Part shown: piece by piece, positions 47,861-57,169 of the stretch
How positions within the stretch are numbered: position 1 is the stretch's first letter
Layout: every line of letters starts with the position of its first letter
Origin: Xanthomonas phaseoli pv. phaseoli
GTDB taxonomy: Bacteria > Pseudomonadota > Gammaproteobacteria > Xanthomonadales > Xanthomonadaceae
DNA: 64,000 bases
Assembly: GCA_022749655.1 (NCBI GenBank)
Contig: CP094243.1
Span: forward strand, 1,240,001-1,304,000
Reading direction: 5' to 3'
The notes under the pieces: generated by a model
What the model was told of the DNA's origin: nothing
The model's database searches: none
Seen by the model: only the letters and a program-made list of their open reading frames with translations
Made by a program: the position numbers and the translations under genes

Positions 47861-48043
47861 ATGGGCGAACCACAGGATGCGAGTCGCCAGCCCACCGATA
47901 TGCACAGTGTGAGCATCAACGAGGAGTGGGAATTGCAGTACTGGGCGCGCGAGCTAGGGATGTCCGAAGACGATCTCAAGCGCGCGGTGCAGGAGGTCGG
48001 CAATGTAACGACCAAGCTGCGCGCCTATCGGCCACCGCATTGA
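47861..48043 (+). CDS. DUF3606 family small protein
   Basis: 60 residues from the ATG at 47861 (GGGAGATCGCC before it). HSVSINEEWELQYWARELGM and SEDDLKRAVQEVGNVTTKLR give the DUF3606 (PF12244) pattern, a short helix-turn-helix-like fold. Function unknown; commonly in stress-related gene sets with DUF4142 and DUF892, as in this region. The in-frame ATG seven codons earlier would read part of the tandem duplication and lacks a ribosome site. Confidence 0.85.
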   Translation: MGEPQDASRQPTDMHSVSINEEWELQYWARELGMSEDDLKRAVQEVGNVTTKLRAYRPPH

Positions 48044-48235
48044 TGCGTTGTGCAGGAAGTGGAACAGGCAGCCAGACGCTGCCTGTTTTCTTTACGCGCC
48101 AGCGATTGCAAGCGTGGTCTGCTGTCTGGGCGGAAAGTGCATCTCATGCCATGCTCGTTGTACTGGGCCAGCCGTAGTCTGCGTCTGCCCGCCGCGCATC
48201 ACGCAAGGCAACCAGCGCTTACCAGTGCAGTCGCT

Positions 48236-49300
48236 TCACAGGGTTTCCGGTGCAGTCTCGAATCCGGCCGCCTGCCGCTGCCACAAACTATCGAACACGC
48301 CACCACTGCCGCGCAGTTCCGCCGGGCTGCCGTCTTCGACGACGCGGCAGTCCTGCAGCACCACAATGCGATCGAAACCGATCACCATGGACAGGCGATG
48401 GGCGACCGCCATTACGATGCACTCGCGCGTCAGGTGATCCAGCGCAGCTTAAATTTCCGCTTCCGATTCGGTGTCCAGTGCCGAGGTGGCATAGTCCAGA
48501 ATCAGGATCGGCGCATCCTTGAGAAAAGCGCGGGCGATACCCGCCGTTGCCGCTGTCCGCCCGACCACATCACACCACGCTCGCCCACCTGGGTGTCGTA
48601 GCCCTGGGGCAATTGCCGGATGAAGCATCGCAGAATGCATGCCGCGCCGCTTCGTGCACCTCGGCATCGCTGGCATCGGGACGTCCGTAGCAGATGTTGT
48701 CGCCGATGCTGCGATTGAACAACGCAGTTTCCTGCGGCACCACCGCACTCTTTTCGCGCAGGCTGTCCTGGCTGACCCCGCGGATGTCCTGCCCGTCGAT
48801 CAGTACGCACCCGGATTCCACATCGTCCAGGCGCTGGATGAGGCAATCACGGTGGATCTGCCGGCACCGGAGGACTCTACGATGCCCACCTCTTGCCTGC
48901 CAGGAGCTGCAGGTTCAATCCCTCCAGCACTGCGGCCTGCTCGGGATAGGCAATCGCACCTCTTCGAAACAGACATCGCCTTCGGCCAAGGCCAGCAGCA
49001 CGTCTGCATCGACGATGGCATGCGGTTGCAGCATGATCTGCAAGATATCGGGCAATGGCGCCCAGTTGCCGGGTGGTGTCCAGCAGGGTCTGCGCCGGAT
49101 TGCGCGGGCCATGCCGGATGCGGAAGGTCAGCACACTGACCAATACCACATCGCCTGCACTCACCGCACCGGAACGCCAGGCAATGCGCTCGGATGTCCG
49201 CAAGGGCAAGCGAACGCGACGCGGTGTGCGCTGGTGAGCGCCGAGAATCAACGAACCCGAGCCAACAAGAAGCCCGCGTCGCTCGTCGGCGACGCGGGCA
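48236..49300 (-). pseudogene. ABC exporter (ABCB/ATM1-like), heavily degraded 3' half
   Basis: Pieces in different minus-strand frames recreate one ATP-binding domain: AGDVVLVSVLTF and AQTLLDTTRQLGAIARYL (end of the membrane part), [57 protein letters not shown] (Q-loop), a [14 protein letters not shown] signature, [20 protein letters not shown] (Walker B), and AVAHRLSMVIG before a stop at 48236. The Walker A region itself is damaged. At least five frameshifts and one premature stop are needed. About 300 residues of the membrane domain are missing at the 5' end, where the SDR gene begins. A real, old pseudogene, unlike the single-lesion genes nearby. Confidence 0.8.
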
Positions 49301-49319
49301 TGGCAACAATCCGACAGCG

Positions 49320-50190
49320 TTACAGCGTGACTGCGCCGCCAGAGATGGTCAGCAAGGCGCCCGATGTGTAACTGGCGGGCGGTGTCGGCCGCCAGCATGA
49401 CGTACGCCGATGCCAACTCGACCGGCTGACCCGGGCGCCCCATGGGTGTTTGCCCGCCGAAGTTTTCTACCGATTCCTCGTCCATGCCGGAGGGAATGAA
49501 GGGTGTCCAGATCGGGCCCGGCAGCACCGCATTGACGCGGATGTTCTTCTCCGCCAGCACACCGGCCAGGCCGATGGTGAGATTGGCCAATGCGCCCTTG
49601 GTCGCGGCGTAGGGCAGGATGTTGGGCGTCGGCTTCTTCGATTGCACCGAGGCAGTGTTGATGATGGAGCCGCCGTCGGTCATCAATGGCACCGACAGGC
49701 GCACCAGATTGAAGGCGGCATGCACGTTGGTATCGAACGTCTTGCGCCATTCGTCCAGGGTGATGTCGTCGAAGGTCTCGAAGTACTTCTGGTAACCGGC
49801 GTTGTTGACCAGAATGTCCAGGCCGCCCAGCGTGCTGTTGACCTTGTCGATCAAGGCGGCTGCCTGGCCAGGGTCGCTGATGTCGCATCCCACCAGCAGC
49901 GCCTTGACGCCGGCCTTTTCGATCAAAGCGCCAATGCGTGCCGCGTCCTCCTGCTCATCAGGCAGGAAGGCAATGGCCACATCGGCGCCTTCGCGCGCAT
50001 AGGCAATGGCCACCGCAGCGCCTATGCCGCTGTCGCCACCGGTGATCAATGCGCGCTTGCCCTTCAACTGGCCGTGGCCGACGTAGCTGTCTTCGCCATG
50101 ATCCGGGCGCGGGTCCATCTTCTCGGTGCGGCCGGGAAAGCTCTGCTGCTGTGGCTTGAAGGGCGGGCGTGGATAGTTGGGTACGGGCAT
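49320..50190 (-). pseudogene. SDR oxidoreductase of stress type (YhdG/GSP39-like), frameshifted at the C-terminus
   Basis: From the ATG at 50190, 270-odd codons read normally: a long N-terminal arm (PVPNYPRPPFKPQQQSFPGR), LITGGDSGIGAAVAIAYARE, VNNAGYQKYFETFDD, LPYAATKGALANLTIGLAGV with Tyr and Lys. After AYVMLAADTA the bases GCGG are duplicated near 49375-49382. The usual end SYTSGALLTISGGAVTL lies in the next frame, closing at 49320. As given the protein would run on into the ABC pseudogene and have a wrong tail. The long-arm SDR class is a typical general stress protein. GGAG is seven bases before the start. Confidence 0.8.
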
Positions 50191-50267
50191 CGTGGTCTCC
50201 TGGCAGTGGAAGTCGTTGGTCGCACGCCAGTGTCGTCATGCAAGCGTAAACATCCGGGCTAAACGAT

Positions 50268-50281
50268 GTGCGCGTGGTGTG
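50268..50281 (-). promoter_or_regulatory. 14-base motif shared with the ADH promoter
   Basis: CACACCACGCGCAC on the minus strand, 78 bases before the SDR start, identical to 46942-46955 before the ADH gene at almost the same distance. No other gene in the window was seen to carry it. Confidence 0.45.
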
Positions 50282-50410
50282 TGTTGCACAGCGCGCCATG
50301 TCCGTGGCAATCGACGATCGCGTGGCAAGCAGAACAGCGCGGCCGCACGCAAACTTCATGCGGTTTTGCCCGGGACACTCGATACTGCGCGCATCGTCAG
50401 GAGGTCATCC

Positions 50411-51052
50411 ATGTTCTTGCGTCGTAACGGGCTGTCGTTGTGTCTGCTTGCGTTGACCATTTTCTTCATCGGTTGCCAGGTCTATGCCGGATTGCATGCG
50501 TACAACGACGAACTGCGCGAGCAGGGGCAGCCGACGCTGCTGCTGTCTGCGTATCTGCACAGCCCGCATTTCATGTCGGCATTGTTCGAAAACTGGGAGA
50601 GCGAATTCCTGCAGATGGGCATGTACGTGTTGCTCACCGTGAAGTTGCGGCAGGTGGGCTCTGCCGAATCGCGCCCGCTCGATCCGGCTGAAGAAAGCGT
50701 TGAGATCAAGCCCGGGACCACTCCGTGGCCGGTGCGTGCCGGCGGGATATGGCGACGGCTGTACGATCACTCGCTGGCCATCGCGTTCGGGGCGCTGTTC
50801 CTGATGAGCTTTGCGCTGCACCTGGTCGGCAGCTGGCGACTGGAGGTGGTTGAGCGTGCGCAGAAGGGCTTGCCGCCGATCACGGTCTTCGAGCATTTCA
50901 CCAGCGCATCGTTCTGGTTCGAATCGATGCAGAACTGGCAGAGCGAGTTCCTGGCGGTGTTCTCGCTGGTGGTATTGACCATCTGGTTGCGGCAGAAGGA
51001 TTCGCCGCAGTCCAAGCCGGTCGAGGCGCCGCATTCGCAGACCGGCGGGTAA
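50411..51052 (+). CDS. DUF6766 family membrane protein
   Basis: 213 residues. The first helix MFLRRNGLSLCLLALTIFFI GC starts at the N-terminus. Further hydrophobic stretches lie near residues 55-80 (SHFMSALFENWESEFLQMGM in part), 118-140 and 180-200. The two halves both contain a FENWESEFLQ / MQNWQSEFLA motif, so the protein is an internal duplication of a two-helix unit, as I know from DUF6766. Function unknown; frequent in stress islands. AGGAGG is five bases before the ATG. Confidence 0.8.
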   Translation: MFLRRNGLSLCLLALTIFFIGCQVYAGLHAYNDELREQGQPTLLLSAYLHSPHFMSALFENWESEFLQMGMYVLLTVKLRQVGSAESRPLDPAEESVEIKPGTTPWPVRAGGIWRRLYDHSLAIAFGALFLMSFALHLVGSWRLEVVERAQKGLPPITVFEHFTSASFWFESMQNWQSEFLAVFSLVVLTIWLRQKDSPQSKPVEAPHSQTGG

Positions 51053-51223
51053 GGCAGCTTGAACCTGTCGCCGGGCGGCGAGGCGGGCGCAGCCGGGCTT
51101 GTGCTCGCCAGTGTGGGACGTGCATCGCCAGGACGCACTTCACGCCACCACCGGGCTTCGTTCACCACCTCGCAATGTCTGCGCGCCTAGCGTTGGGGCA
51201 TGACGACCACGCAGGAGATCAGC

Positions 51224-51409
51224 ATGGGCAGCGAACCGAAAAAGCCATGGGGACCGGAAGACGATCAGAAAAAGCCGTTTACGCCACAGGAGCGTCGTAA
51301 CGAGGATGTCGAATGGAAGGTGCACGACATGCCTGACGAAGACCCTGACGTCAACAAGGCCGATCCCGAACACGACTACGAACGACCGGACGGATCGGAA
51401 AAGCGCTGA
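51224..51409 (+). CDS. Small charged hypothetical protein, 61 residues
   Basis: The ATG at 51224 has AGGAG eight bases ahead, and is preferred to the ATG at 51200, which lacks one. MGSEPKKPWGPEDDQKKPFT, then EWKVHDMPDEDPDVNKADPE and a final ERPDGSEKR: almost only charged residues, Pro and Gly, hence probably disordered. No family known. It is followed by a good intrinsic terminator, which supports a real transcription unit. Confidence 0.65.
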   Translation: MGSEPKKPWGPEDDQKKPFTPQERRNEDVEWKVHDMPDEDPDVNKADPEHDYERPDGSEKR

Positions 51410-51432
51410 AGCAAGTCACCAGGATCGCGAAA

Positions 51433-51455
51433 CGCCCGCATTGCGGGCGCTTTTT
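51433..51455 (+). terminator. Intrinsic terminator
   Basis: CGCCCGC, loop ATT, GCGGGCG, then C and TTTTT, 24 bases after the stop of the 61-residue gene. A classical Rho-independent terminator on the plus strand. Confidence 0.9.
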
Positions 51456-51520
51456 GGTTGTATCAATGCAGCTGCCGCAACGCGTTGCATCTTGCCCGCG
51501 CCCACGCGCCGCACGATCGC

Positions 51521-52544
51521 CTAGTGATGATGGTGATACCCCACGTCAGCGGCGATCTTGCCGCGGAACACGCGGTACGACCACACCGTATAGCCGAGCA
51601 CCAGCGGCAGCAGTATCACCAGGCCCACCATCGGAAAGATCTGCGAGGAGGGCGGCGAGGCCGCCTGCCAAATGGTGTAACTCGGCGGCACCAGATACGG
51701 CCACATGCCCAACACCAGGCCGACGAAGCCCAGCACGAAGATCGCCAGCGTCAACAGGAAGGGCATGGCGTCGCTGCGCGAGCTATCGCTGCTGCGCCAG
51801 AGCGCGAGCGCGACGCATGCAGTCACCCAGCGGAATGGGCGACAGCCACCAGAAGTTGCCGTGCTCGAACCAGCGCGCCATCACATGCGAGCTCAGGAAC
51901 GGCAGCCACGCGCTGACCAGCACGAGGAAGGTCACCACCACGCCCACCAGCGGCTTGGTCAGTTGCCGCGCCAGTGCATGCGTGCGCCCATCGGTCTTGA
52001 GGATCAGCCAGGTGCTGCCGAGCAGTGCATAGCCGAACACCAGCGCAGCACCGGTGAGGATGGTGAACGGGCTGAACCAGCCGAACACGCCGCCGGTGTA
52101 GCGCCCGTTGTCCAATGGCATGCCTTCCACCAGCGCGCCAAGGATGATGCCTTGCGCGAACGCGGTCAGGATCGATCCGGCGATGAACGACAACGTCCAC
52201 AGCCGACGCGAGCGCTGCGCCTTGAACCGGAATTCGAACGCCACCCCACGAAACACCAGCGCCATCACCATCAACAGCACCGGCAGATACAGGCCGGACA
52301 GGATCACCGCATACGCCGTGGGAAACGCAGCGAATAGCCCCGCGCCGCCAAGCACCAACCAGGTTTCGTTGCCGTCCCAGATGGGCGCGGCGGTGTTCAT
52401 CATCAGGTCCACCTCCTGTTCGTCGCGCGCGAACGGCGCCAGCATGCCCAGCCCGAGCACGAAGCCATCCAGCACCACGTACATCAGCACGCCGAAACCG
52501 ATCACGCCAAACCACACCACCGGCAACCAGTGACTCAGTTCCAT
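51521..52544 (-). pseudogene. cydB: Cytochrome bd (CIO-type) quinol oxidase subunit II, frameshifted
   Basis: The ATG at 52542-52544 begins MELSHWLPVVWFGVIGFGVL, then YVVLDGFVLGLGMLAPFARD and NTAAPIWDGNETWLVLGGAG, typical CydB. At WLSPIPL, near 51826-51828, an extra C/G puts the last about 100 residues (VTACVALALWRSSDSSRSDA, MWPYLVPPSYTIWQAASPPS, ending in four His) into the next frame. Repaired length is about 340. CydB supports the haem subunit CydA in the inner membrane. The start overlaps the cydA stop by ten bases, so the pair is one operon. As given the oxidase would lack the C-terminal helices of this subunit. Confidence 0.88.
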
Positions 52545-53944
52545 GGCGTGTTCTCCTGCTCCAATGATGTCTCTGCTGCAGACAGCGGGCGTGCCGGGGT
52601 GTGTTCGCCGCCGGCCACATCCGGCCCGTCGCGGCTGGGTTGCGGCCCGGCACGGACCAGCTTGGTCAGATAAAAGATGCCGAAGCCGAACACGAACGCG
52701 TAGCCCAGTAGATACACCAGCAGCGATACCGCCACCGTCGCAGTCGATTGCGGGCCTACCGCATCGGCCGTACGCAACAGCCCATACACCACCCACGGCT
52801 GGCGCCCGATCTCGGTGACGAACCAGCCGGCCACCAGTGCCGTGAATCCAGCCGGCAGCATGATGTTCCATGCCAGGATCAGCGGCCTGGCATGCAGGCG
52901 TCCACGCCACCACGCAATGGCCGAGATCCACGCCAGCAACAGCATCGCCATCCCCAGGCCCACCATGATGCGGAAGGCAAAGAACACTGGCGCCACCGGC
53001 GGCCGTTGATCGCGCGGCACCGACGTCAGCGGCGTAATGTCGCCGTCTGCGCTATGGGTCAGGATCAGGCTGCCCAGGCGTGGGATGGCCACCGCATAGT
53101 CGTTGCGCTCGGCCTCGGCGTTGGGCAGCGCAAACACCACCAACGGCACGCCGGCGCCATCGCCTTCGCTGTGCCAGTGCGCCTCCATCGCGGCGACCTT
53201 GAGCGGCTGGTGCTCCAGCGTGTTGAGCCCATGCTGGTCGCCCACCAGGACCTGGATGGGCAGCACGATGGCGGCAAATGCCACCGACAGGCGCAACATG
53301 CGGGCGCCGGCATCCACATGCAGCCCTTTGCGCAGATAGTAGGCGCCGACGCCGCCAACCACGAAGCAGGTGGTGATGAACGAACCCAGCGCCATATGGA
53401 CCAGGCGATACGGAAACGACGGGTTGAAGATGATCTGCATCCAGCTGACCGGTTGCACGATGCCATTGACCATCGCGTAGCCACGCGGGGTATGCAGCCA
53501 GCTGTTGGACGACAGGATCCAGAACGTGGACACCAGCGTGCCGATCGCCACCATGCAGGTGGCGAAGAAATGCAGGCGTTCGGAAACCCGGCCCCAGCCG
53601 AACAGCATCACCCCCAGGAAGCTGGCTTCCAGGAAGAACGCAGTGAGCACCTCGTAACTCAGCAGCGGGCCGATGACACTGCCGGCAATGCGGCTCAGCT
53701 CGGGCCAGTTGGCGCCGAACTGGAAGGCCATGACGATGCCGCTGACCACGCCCATGCCGAAGGACACCGCAAAGATCCGCAACCAGAAGAAGTACAGCCG
53801 CTTCCAGGCCTCGTCGTGCGTGCGCAGCCAGCGCCATTCCAGAAAACCGAGCAGGTTCGCCAGGCCGATGGTGAAGGCCGGAAACAACACATGGAACGAA
53901 ATGACGAAGGCGAACTGGATACGGGACAGCAGCAGCGCTTCCAC
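52535..53944 (-). CDS. cydA: Cytochrome bd quinol oxidase subunit I, cyanide-insensitive type
   Basis: 469 residues from GTG at 53942-53944, with AGGAGACACCT before it. LLSRIQFAFVISFHVLFPAF carries the high-spin haem His near the N-terminus. MVNGIVQPVSWMQIIFNPSF, the quinol-site region, and VAGWFVTEIGRQPWVVYGLL, with the GRQPW block, are present. The periplasmic Q-loop is short, which places it in the CIO/CioA branch rather than E. coli CydA. The enzyme reduces oxygen to water with ubiquinol at low oxygen or in the presence of cyanide. Intact, but its partner gene cydB is frameshifted. Confidence 0.93.
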   Translation of the reverse strand: MEALLLSRIQFAFVISFHVLFPAFTIGLANLLGFLEWRWLRTHDEAWKRLYFFWLRIFAVSFGMGVVSGIVMAFQFGANWPELSRIAGSVIGPLLSYEVLTAFFLEASFLGVMLFGWGRVSERLHFFATCMVAIGTLVSTFWILSSNSWLHTPRGYAMVNGIVQPVSWMQIIFNPSFPYRLVHMALGSFITTCFVVGGVGAYYLRKGLHVDAGARMLRLSVAFAAIVLPIQVLVGDQHGLNTLEHQPLKVAAMEAHWHSEGDGAGVPLVVFALPNAEAERNDYAVAIPRLGSLILTHSADGDITPLTSVPRDQRPPVAPVFFAFRIMVGLGMAMLLLAWISAIAWWRGRLHARPLILAWNIMLPAGFTALVAGWFVTEIGRQPWVVYGLLRTADAVGPQSTATVAVSLLVYLLGYAFVFGFGIFYLTKLVRAGPQPSRDGPDVAGGEHTPARPLSAAETSLEQENTPWN

Positions 53945-54311
53945 AGGTGTCTCCTATGCCTTGCGGTATCCGGCGGCGCCGCCACGACGGCCGCGGAGTG
54001 GGGTGCCAGCCGGGCGAGGGCAAGCGCAGCTTGGGCCTGCGGCGTGCGCGCCGCGGGCACATGAGTACGCATGCCGCCACCGCGTGCGGTCATGGTGCCA
54101 ATAACAAGCCTGCGCCCATCACACGCGGAAAAGAGTGAACTGGTGCACCGTGCGCCACCTTGCCGACTCAAAGAACCTGCGGACCCAAGGAGCCCAGCCA
54201 AGCACGAAAGGCCTGCACTGCATCGATCAAGCGAGCCCAATCGGTGGCCGCATCACGCCTGGCGTAAGTGACGCAGGCAACGCGGCGCCAGCCAGTCGGC
54301 GAACACGGCAT
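53945..54311. other. Upstream region of cydA without supported gene
   Basis: About 365 bases that should contain the cydAB promoter. No FNR-like or ArcA-like box could be placed with confidence, and no gene or hairpin stands out. Confidence 0.4.
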
Positions 54312-54533
54312 TCATCGAGCCGGGGTCAGGCACAGCGCATCGCGCACGGCCTTAACCGCGTCTGCATCAGTCAGGTCTGGACGCCTGTTATAGGCCGCGC
54401 AGACCGCGCGGATCGTGCCTTCGGGAATGCCGTCGAACGCGTAATAGCCAAGCTGGCCCCGGCGGTGCTCGCCACGCCAGTAGTCCAATTCGGTTTGCAC
54501 ATCGGCCTGCACGGGCGCCGAGACTGCGTGCAT
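54312..54533 (-). CDS. Small hypothetical protein, 73 residues
   Basis: The ATG at 54531-54533 is preceded by GAGGTGTCCC. VQTELDYWRGEHRRGQLGYY, then AFDGIPEGTIRAVCAAYNRR and LTDADAVKAVRDALCLTPAR: an acidic/helical small domain, cytosolic. The spacing of aromatic residues suggests a folded protein rather than a shadow frame. No family recognised. It lies alone between cydA and the sigma-54 regulator. Confidence 0.6.
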   Translation of the reverse strand: MHAVSAPVQADVQTELDYWRGEHRRGQLGYYAFDGIPEGTIRAVCAAYNRRPDLTDADAVKAVRDALCLTPAR

Positions 54534-55064
54534 GGGACACCTCGCTCGCTGGATCGCGCGAGTGTTCGCCCCACCTTGGAAGGAATGCGTGAGCGTCTTG
54601 TGCACGCCCCCTCCACGGGCGGTGCGTAGGCTGTGGGTAACCCGGCGGACCCGATGCGGTTTCCTGACGGGTTCATGCGGCGCCATGCTGGCGTCGGCTT
54701 ACGTCAGCCCCGGCTGATATCCTGGCCCCGATGCAGGCACGCAAGCGAGCTCAGCCAGCGCTCGATCAGGACGGCACCCGTCGTTGCACTGGCACGGCTG
54801 CCGCGGCAAACCTTGCACTCCTTGGCGTTTCGCCATTCTCGCAGCGGCAACCGGCCCAGAGCGTGACGCTTGGCACTGGCGCAATCGAGCGCTTCCATGC
54901 GTACTTCGCTCACGGCCGTCAGGGCGGGCTCGACAGGGGGAGCGCCGCACCATCACAGAACGTGACAGCAGCAAGCAATTTCCGATGTGGTGTGTCAGCG
55001 CATTTCGCGCGACCGTCACAATTCTCAACTGAACATGTATCAGTCATTGCGGACAGAAGCGCTC
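54534..55064. other. Gap before the sigma-54 regulator, no gene supported
   Basis: About 530 bases. No frame has both a ribosome site and a protein-like composition. No clear -24/-12 (TGGCAC-N5-TTGC) promoter is visible, though the regulator itself need not use one. Confidence 0.4.
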
Positions 55065-56347
55065 ATGGACCGTCTTTCCTGCGCCATCATCGACGACGAC
55101 GTGGAGTTCTGCGATCAGGTGGTTGAACTCGCCACCGATAGCGGCTTCCGTGCCAAGGGCATCCACACCCTTGGCGAAGCCAGCCGCTGGCTGGACAGCA
55201 ACTTTCCCGACCTGTTGGTGGTGGATGTTGGCCTGCCGGACGGCAGCGGTTTCGATCTGATCGAACGGCTCGACCCGGACCATACCCCACAGATCGTCGT
55301 GGTCTCGGGCGATTACGCGCGCGAAACCCAGGGCCGCGCACAGCAGTTCGGGGTCAGCGAATTCCTGACCAAGCCGTTCGCGCCCGAGCGCCTGGAGCGG
55401 GTGCTCGGGGACTGCGCGAAGCGCAACAGGGCAACCTGGGCATCGTTGGCAACAGCGACAGCATCGTCATGCTGCGCAAGGACATCGTGCGCGTAGCGCC
55501 GACCGATCTGAATGTCCTGGTGACCGGCGAAACCGGCACCGGCAAGGATCTGGTGGCGCGCGCCATCCACCGTGTGTCCGGTCGTCGCGGCCGCTTCGTG
55601 CCGGTCAACTGCGGGGCCATTCCGGAAGAGTTGCTGGCCAGCCAGTTGTTCGGCCACGAGCGCGGCAGCTTCACCGGCGCCGACCGTCGCCATGCCGGGT
55701 TCCTGGAGCAGGCCGCAGGCGGCACGCTGTTCCTGGATGAAATCGGCGAGATGCCCAAGCGGCTGCAGGTGTATCTGCTGCGGGCGATCGAATCGCGCAG
55801 TTTCATGCGCGTGGGCGGCAACGAGGAAATCGCACTGGATGCGCGCGTGGTGGCAGCCACCCACCAGCACGTGCAGCGCGAGCAGGCGGTGCTGCGCGAA
55901 GACCTGTTCTACCGTCTCAACGAATACCCGATCCAGGTGCCGCCGCTGCGCGAGCGCCGCGGCGATGCGCGCCTGCTTGGCTTACGCGCGATCGACGAGC
56001 TCAACGTCAAATACGGCAAGCGCAAGTTGCCGACCAAATCGTTGTTGCGCTACCTCGCCCACCATGTCTGGCCGGGCAACGTGCGCGAGCTGCGCTCGTT
56101 CATCCACTATCTGTATCTGCGCTCCGATGGCGATCTGTTGAGCGCCCCGGACGTGGAGCAGACCGTGCCCCAGGCGGACCAGGATGGCTTGCTGATCCCT
56201 GCCGGCTGGACCATGCGCCAGGCCGAAGACGCGATGATCGAATCGGCACTAGCGCGCACGCGCTTCAACAAAAAGGCCGCCGCGCGCGAACTGGGCATCA
56301 GCGTGCGCACCTTGCACAACCGTCTCAGCGACAAGGGCGCGGAGTGA
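55065..56347 (+). pseudogene. Sigma-54-dependent response regulator (NtrC class), frameshifted between receiver and AAA+ domain
   Basis: Receiver domain, residues 1-115: CAIIDDDVEFC acidic pair, phosphorylatable Asp54 in LVVDVGLPDGS, Lys103 in FLTKPF. Near 55412, in GACTGCGCGAAG, one C is missing. The next frame continues REAQQGNLGIVGNS into the AAA+ domain with Walker A GETGTGKD, a GSFTGA sigma-54 contact loop, Walker B LFLDEIGEMP, and a Fis-type helix-turn-helix (NKKAAARELGISVRTLHNRL). Repaired length is about 428. An alternative start is the ATG at 55035. As given only the receiver would be made. The next gene overlaps its stop by four bases. Confidence 0.85.
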
Positions 56348-56586
56348 GCGAGGCACCGCGTGGGCAGCGACGCGAGCTGCTGCACCAGTTGCGCAATCGT
56401 CTCAACGTGATGGGTTTTGCGTTGTATGCGTTGCGCAACGAAACGTCCAAACCGCTGGAAACGCTGCGCACGGCGCATCAGTCCGCCGTCGAATTGCTCA
56501 ACCAGCTGGGCGAGCAAGAGCGCGCCCTGCAGCAGTCCGGCGTGGAACCGGACGATAGCGCCCAGCCCGCCTGCACGGATCAGTGA
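56344..56586 (+). CDS. Tiny histidine-kinase DHp-like protein
   Basis: 80 residues from GTG at 56344, overlapping the regulator's stop (GTGA). RRELLHQLRNRLNVMGFALY and ALRNETSKPLETLRTAHQSA form a two-helix hairpin whose LLHQLRNRLN resembles the H-box of histidine kinases (HELRNPL). No ATPase or other domain follows, so it could be a phosphotransfer or binding partner for the regulator or the HWE kinase nearby. The tail is acidic. Its last seven bases overlap the convergent receiver gene. Confidence 0.55.
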   Translation: MSEAPRGQRRELLHQLRNRLNVMGFALYALRNETSKPLETLRTAHQSAVELLNQLGEQERALQQSGVEPDDSAQPACTDQ

Positions 56587-56960
56587 TCGGCCAGCTCGGT
56601 CTGGTGGCTGAGCAAGCTGGTGATCGTGCGCGGGTTGTAGGGCTTCATGCAGTACGACAGATGCGCAAAGCGCTGCGGCAGCGTATAGCGTTCGTAGCCG
56701 GAGCAGAACGAAAACGGCACACCGCGCTCCATCAGCGCATCGGCGACCGGAAACACCGCCTGGCCGCGCACGTTGACATCCAGCAAGGCGCCATCGATGG
56801 CCTGGCCCGACGCCACCACTGAAAGCGCGTCGGGCACACTGCCGACCGGTCCCACGACACTGACGCCGGCTTCCACCAACAAGTCGTTGAGCGATTCGGC
56901 CAGCAAGTAATCGTCCTCGACCACGAGAATACGGCGGCCGGCGAGTGCAGTGTCGTGCAT
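56580..56960 (-). CDS. Single-domain response regulator
   Basis: 126 residues. RRILVVEDDYLLAESLNDLL has the acidic pair, Asp61 in ALLDVNVRG is the phosphorylation site, and Lys106 in YCMKPYNPRTI with SFCSGYE before it completes a CheY-like receiver. The sequence type (FCSGY, KPY) is that found with HWE-family kinases, and such a kinase starts 210 bases away, divergently. GGAG lies six bases before the ATG. No output domain, so it must act by protein contact or as a phosphate sink. Confidence 0.9.
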   Translation of the reverse strand: MHDTALAGRRILVVEDDYLLAESLNDLLVEAGVSVVGPVGSVPDALSVVASGQAIDGALLDVNVRGQAVFPVADALMERGVPFSFCSGYERYTLPQRFAHLSYCMKPYNPRTITSLLSHQTELADH

Positions 56961-57169
56961 GACAGGCTCCAGAGCAGTGGCGCTTCAGGCAACGCGCGTG
57001 CGCATGGTGCTCCCAGTGCAGGTTAACGCGGCGCGCAAGCAGGCGCTTCCAAGACCGGTCTCTGCAGTGTGCGCACGCGATGCGCGGCGTGGTGCATGGC
57101 GGTCCACCGTGCTTTTACGCGATCATGGGCGATTGCGCTTGAACCCAGCGTTGCGACGCTAGTGCCGCC

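Noticed and set aside
54699..55028. 109-codon minus-strand frame upstream of the sigma-54 regulator
   Set aside because: Basic, Ser/Arg-rich shadow composition without ribosome site or similarity.
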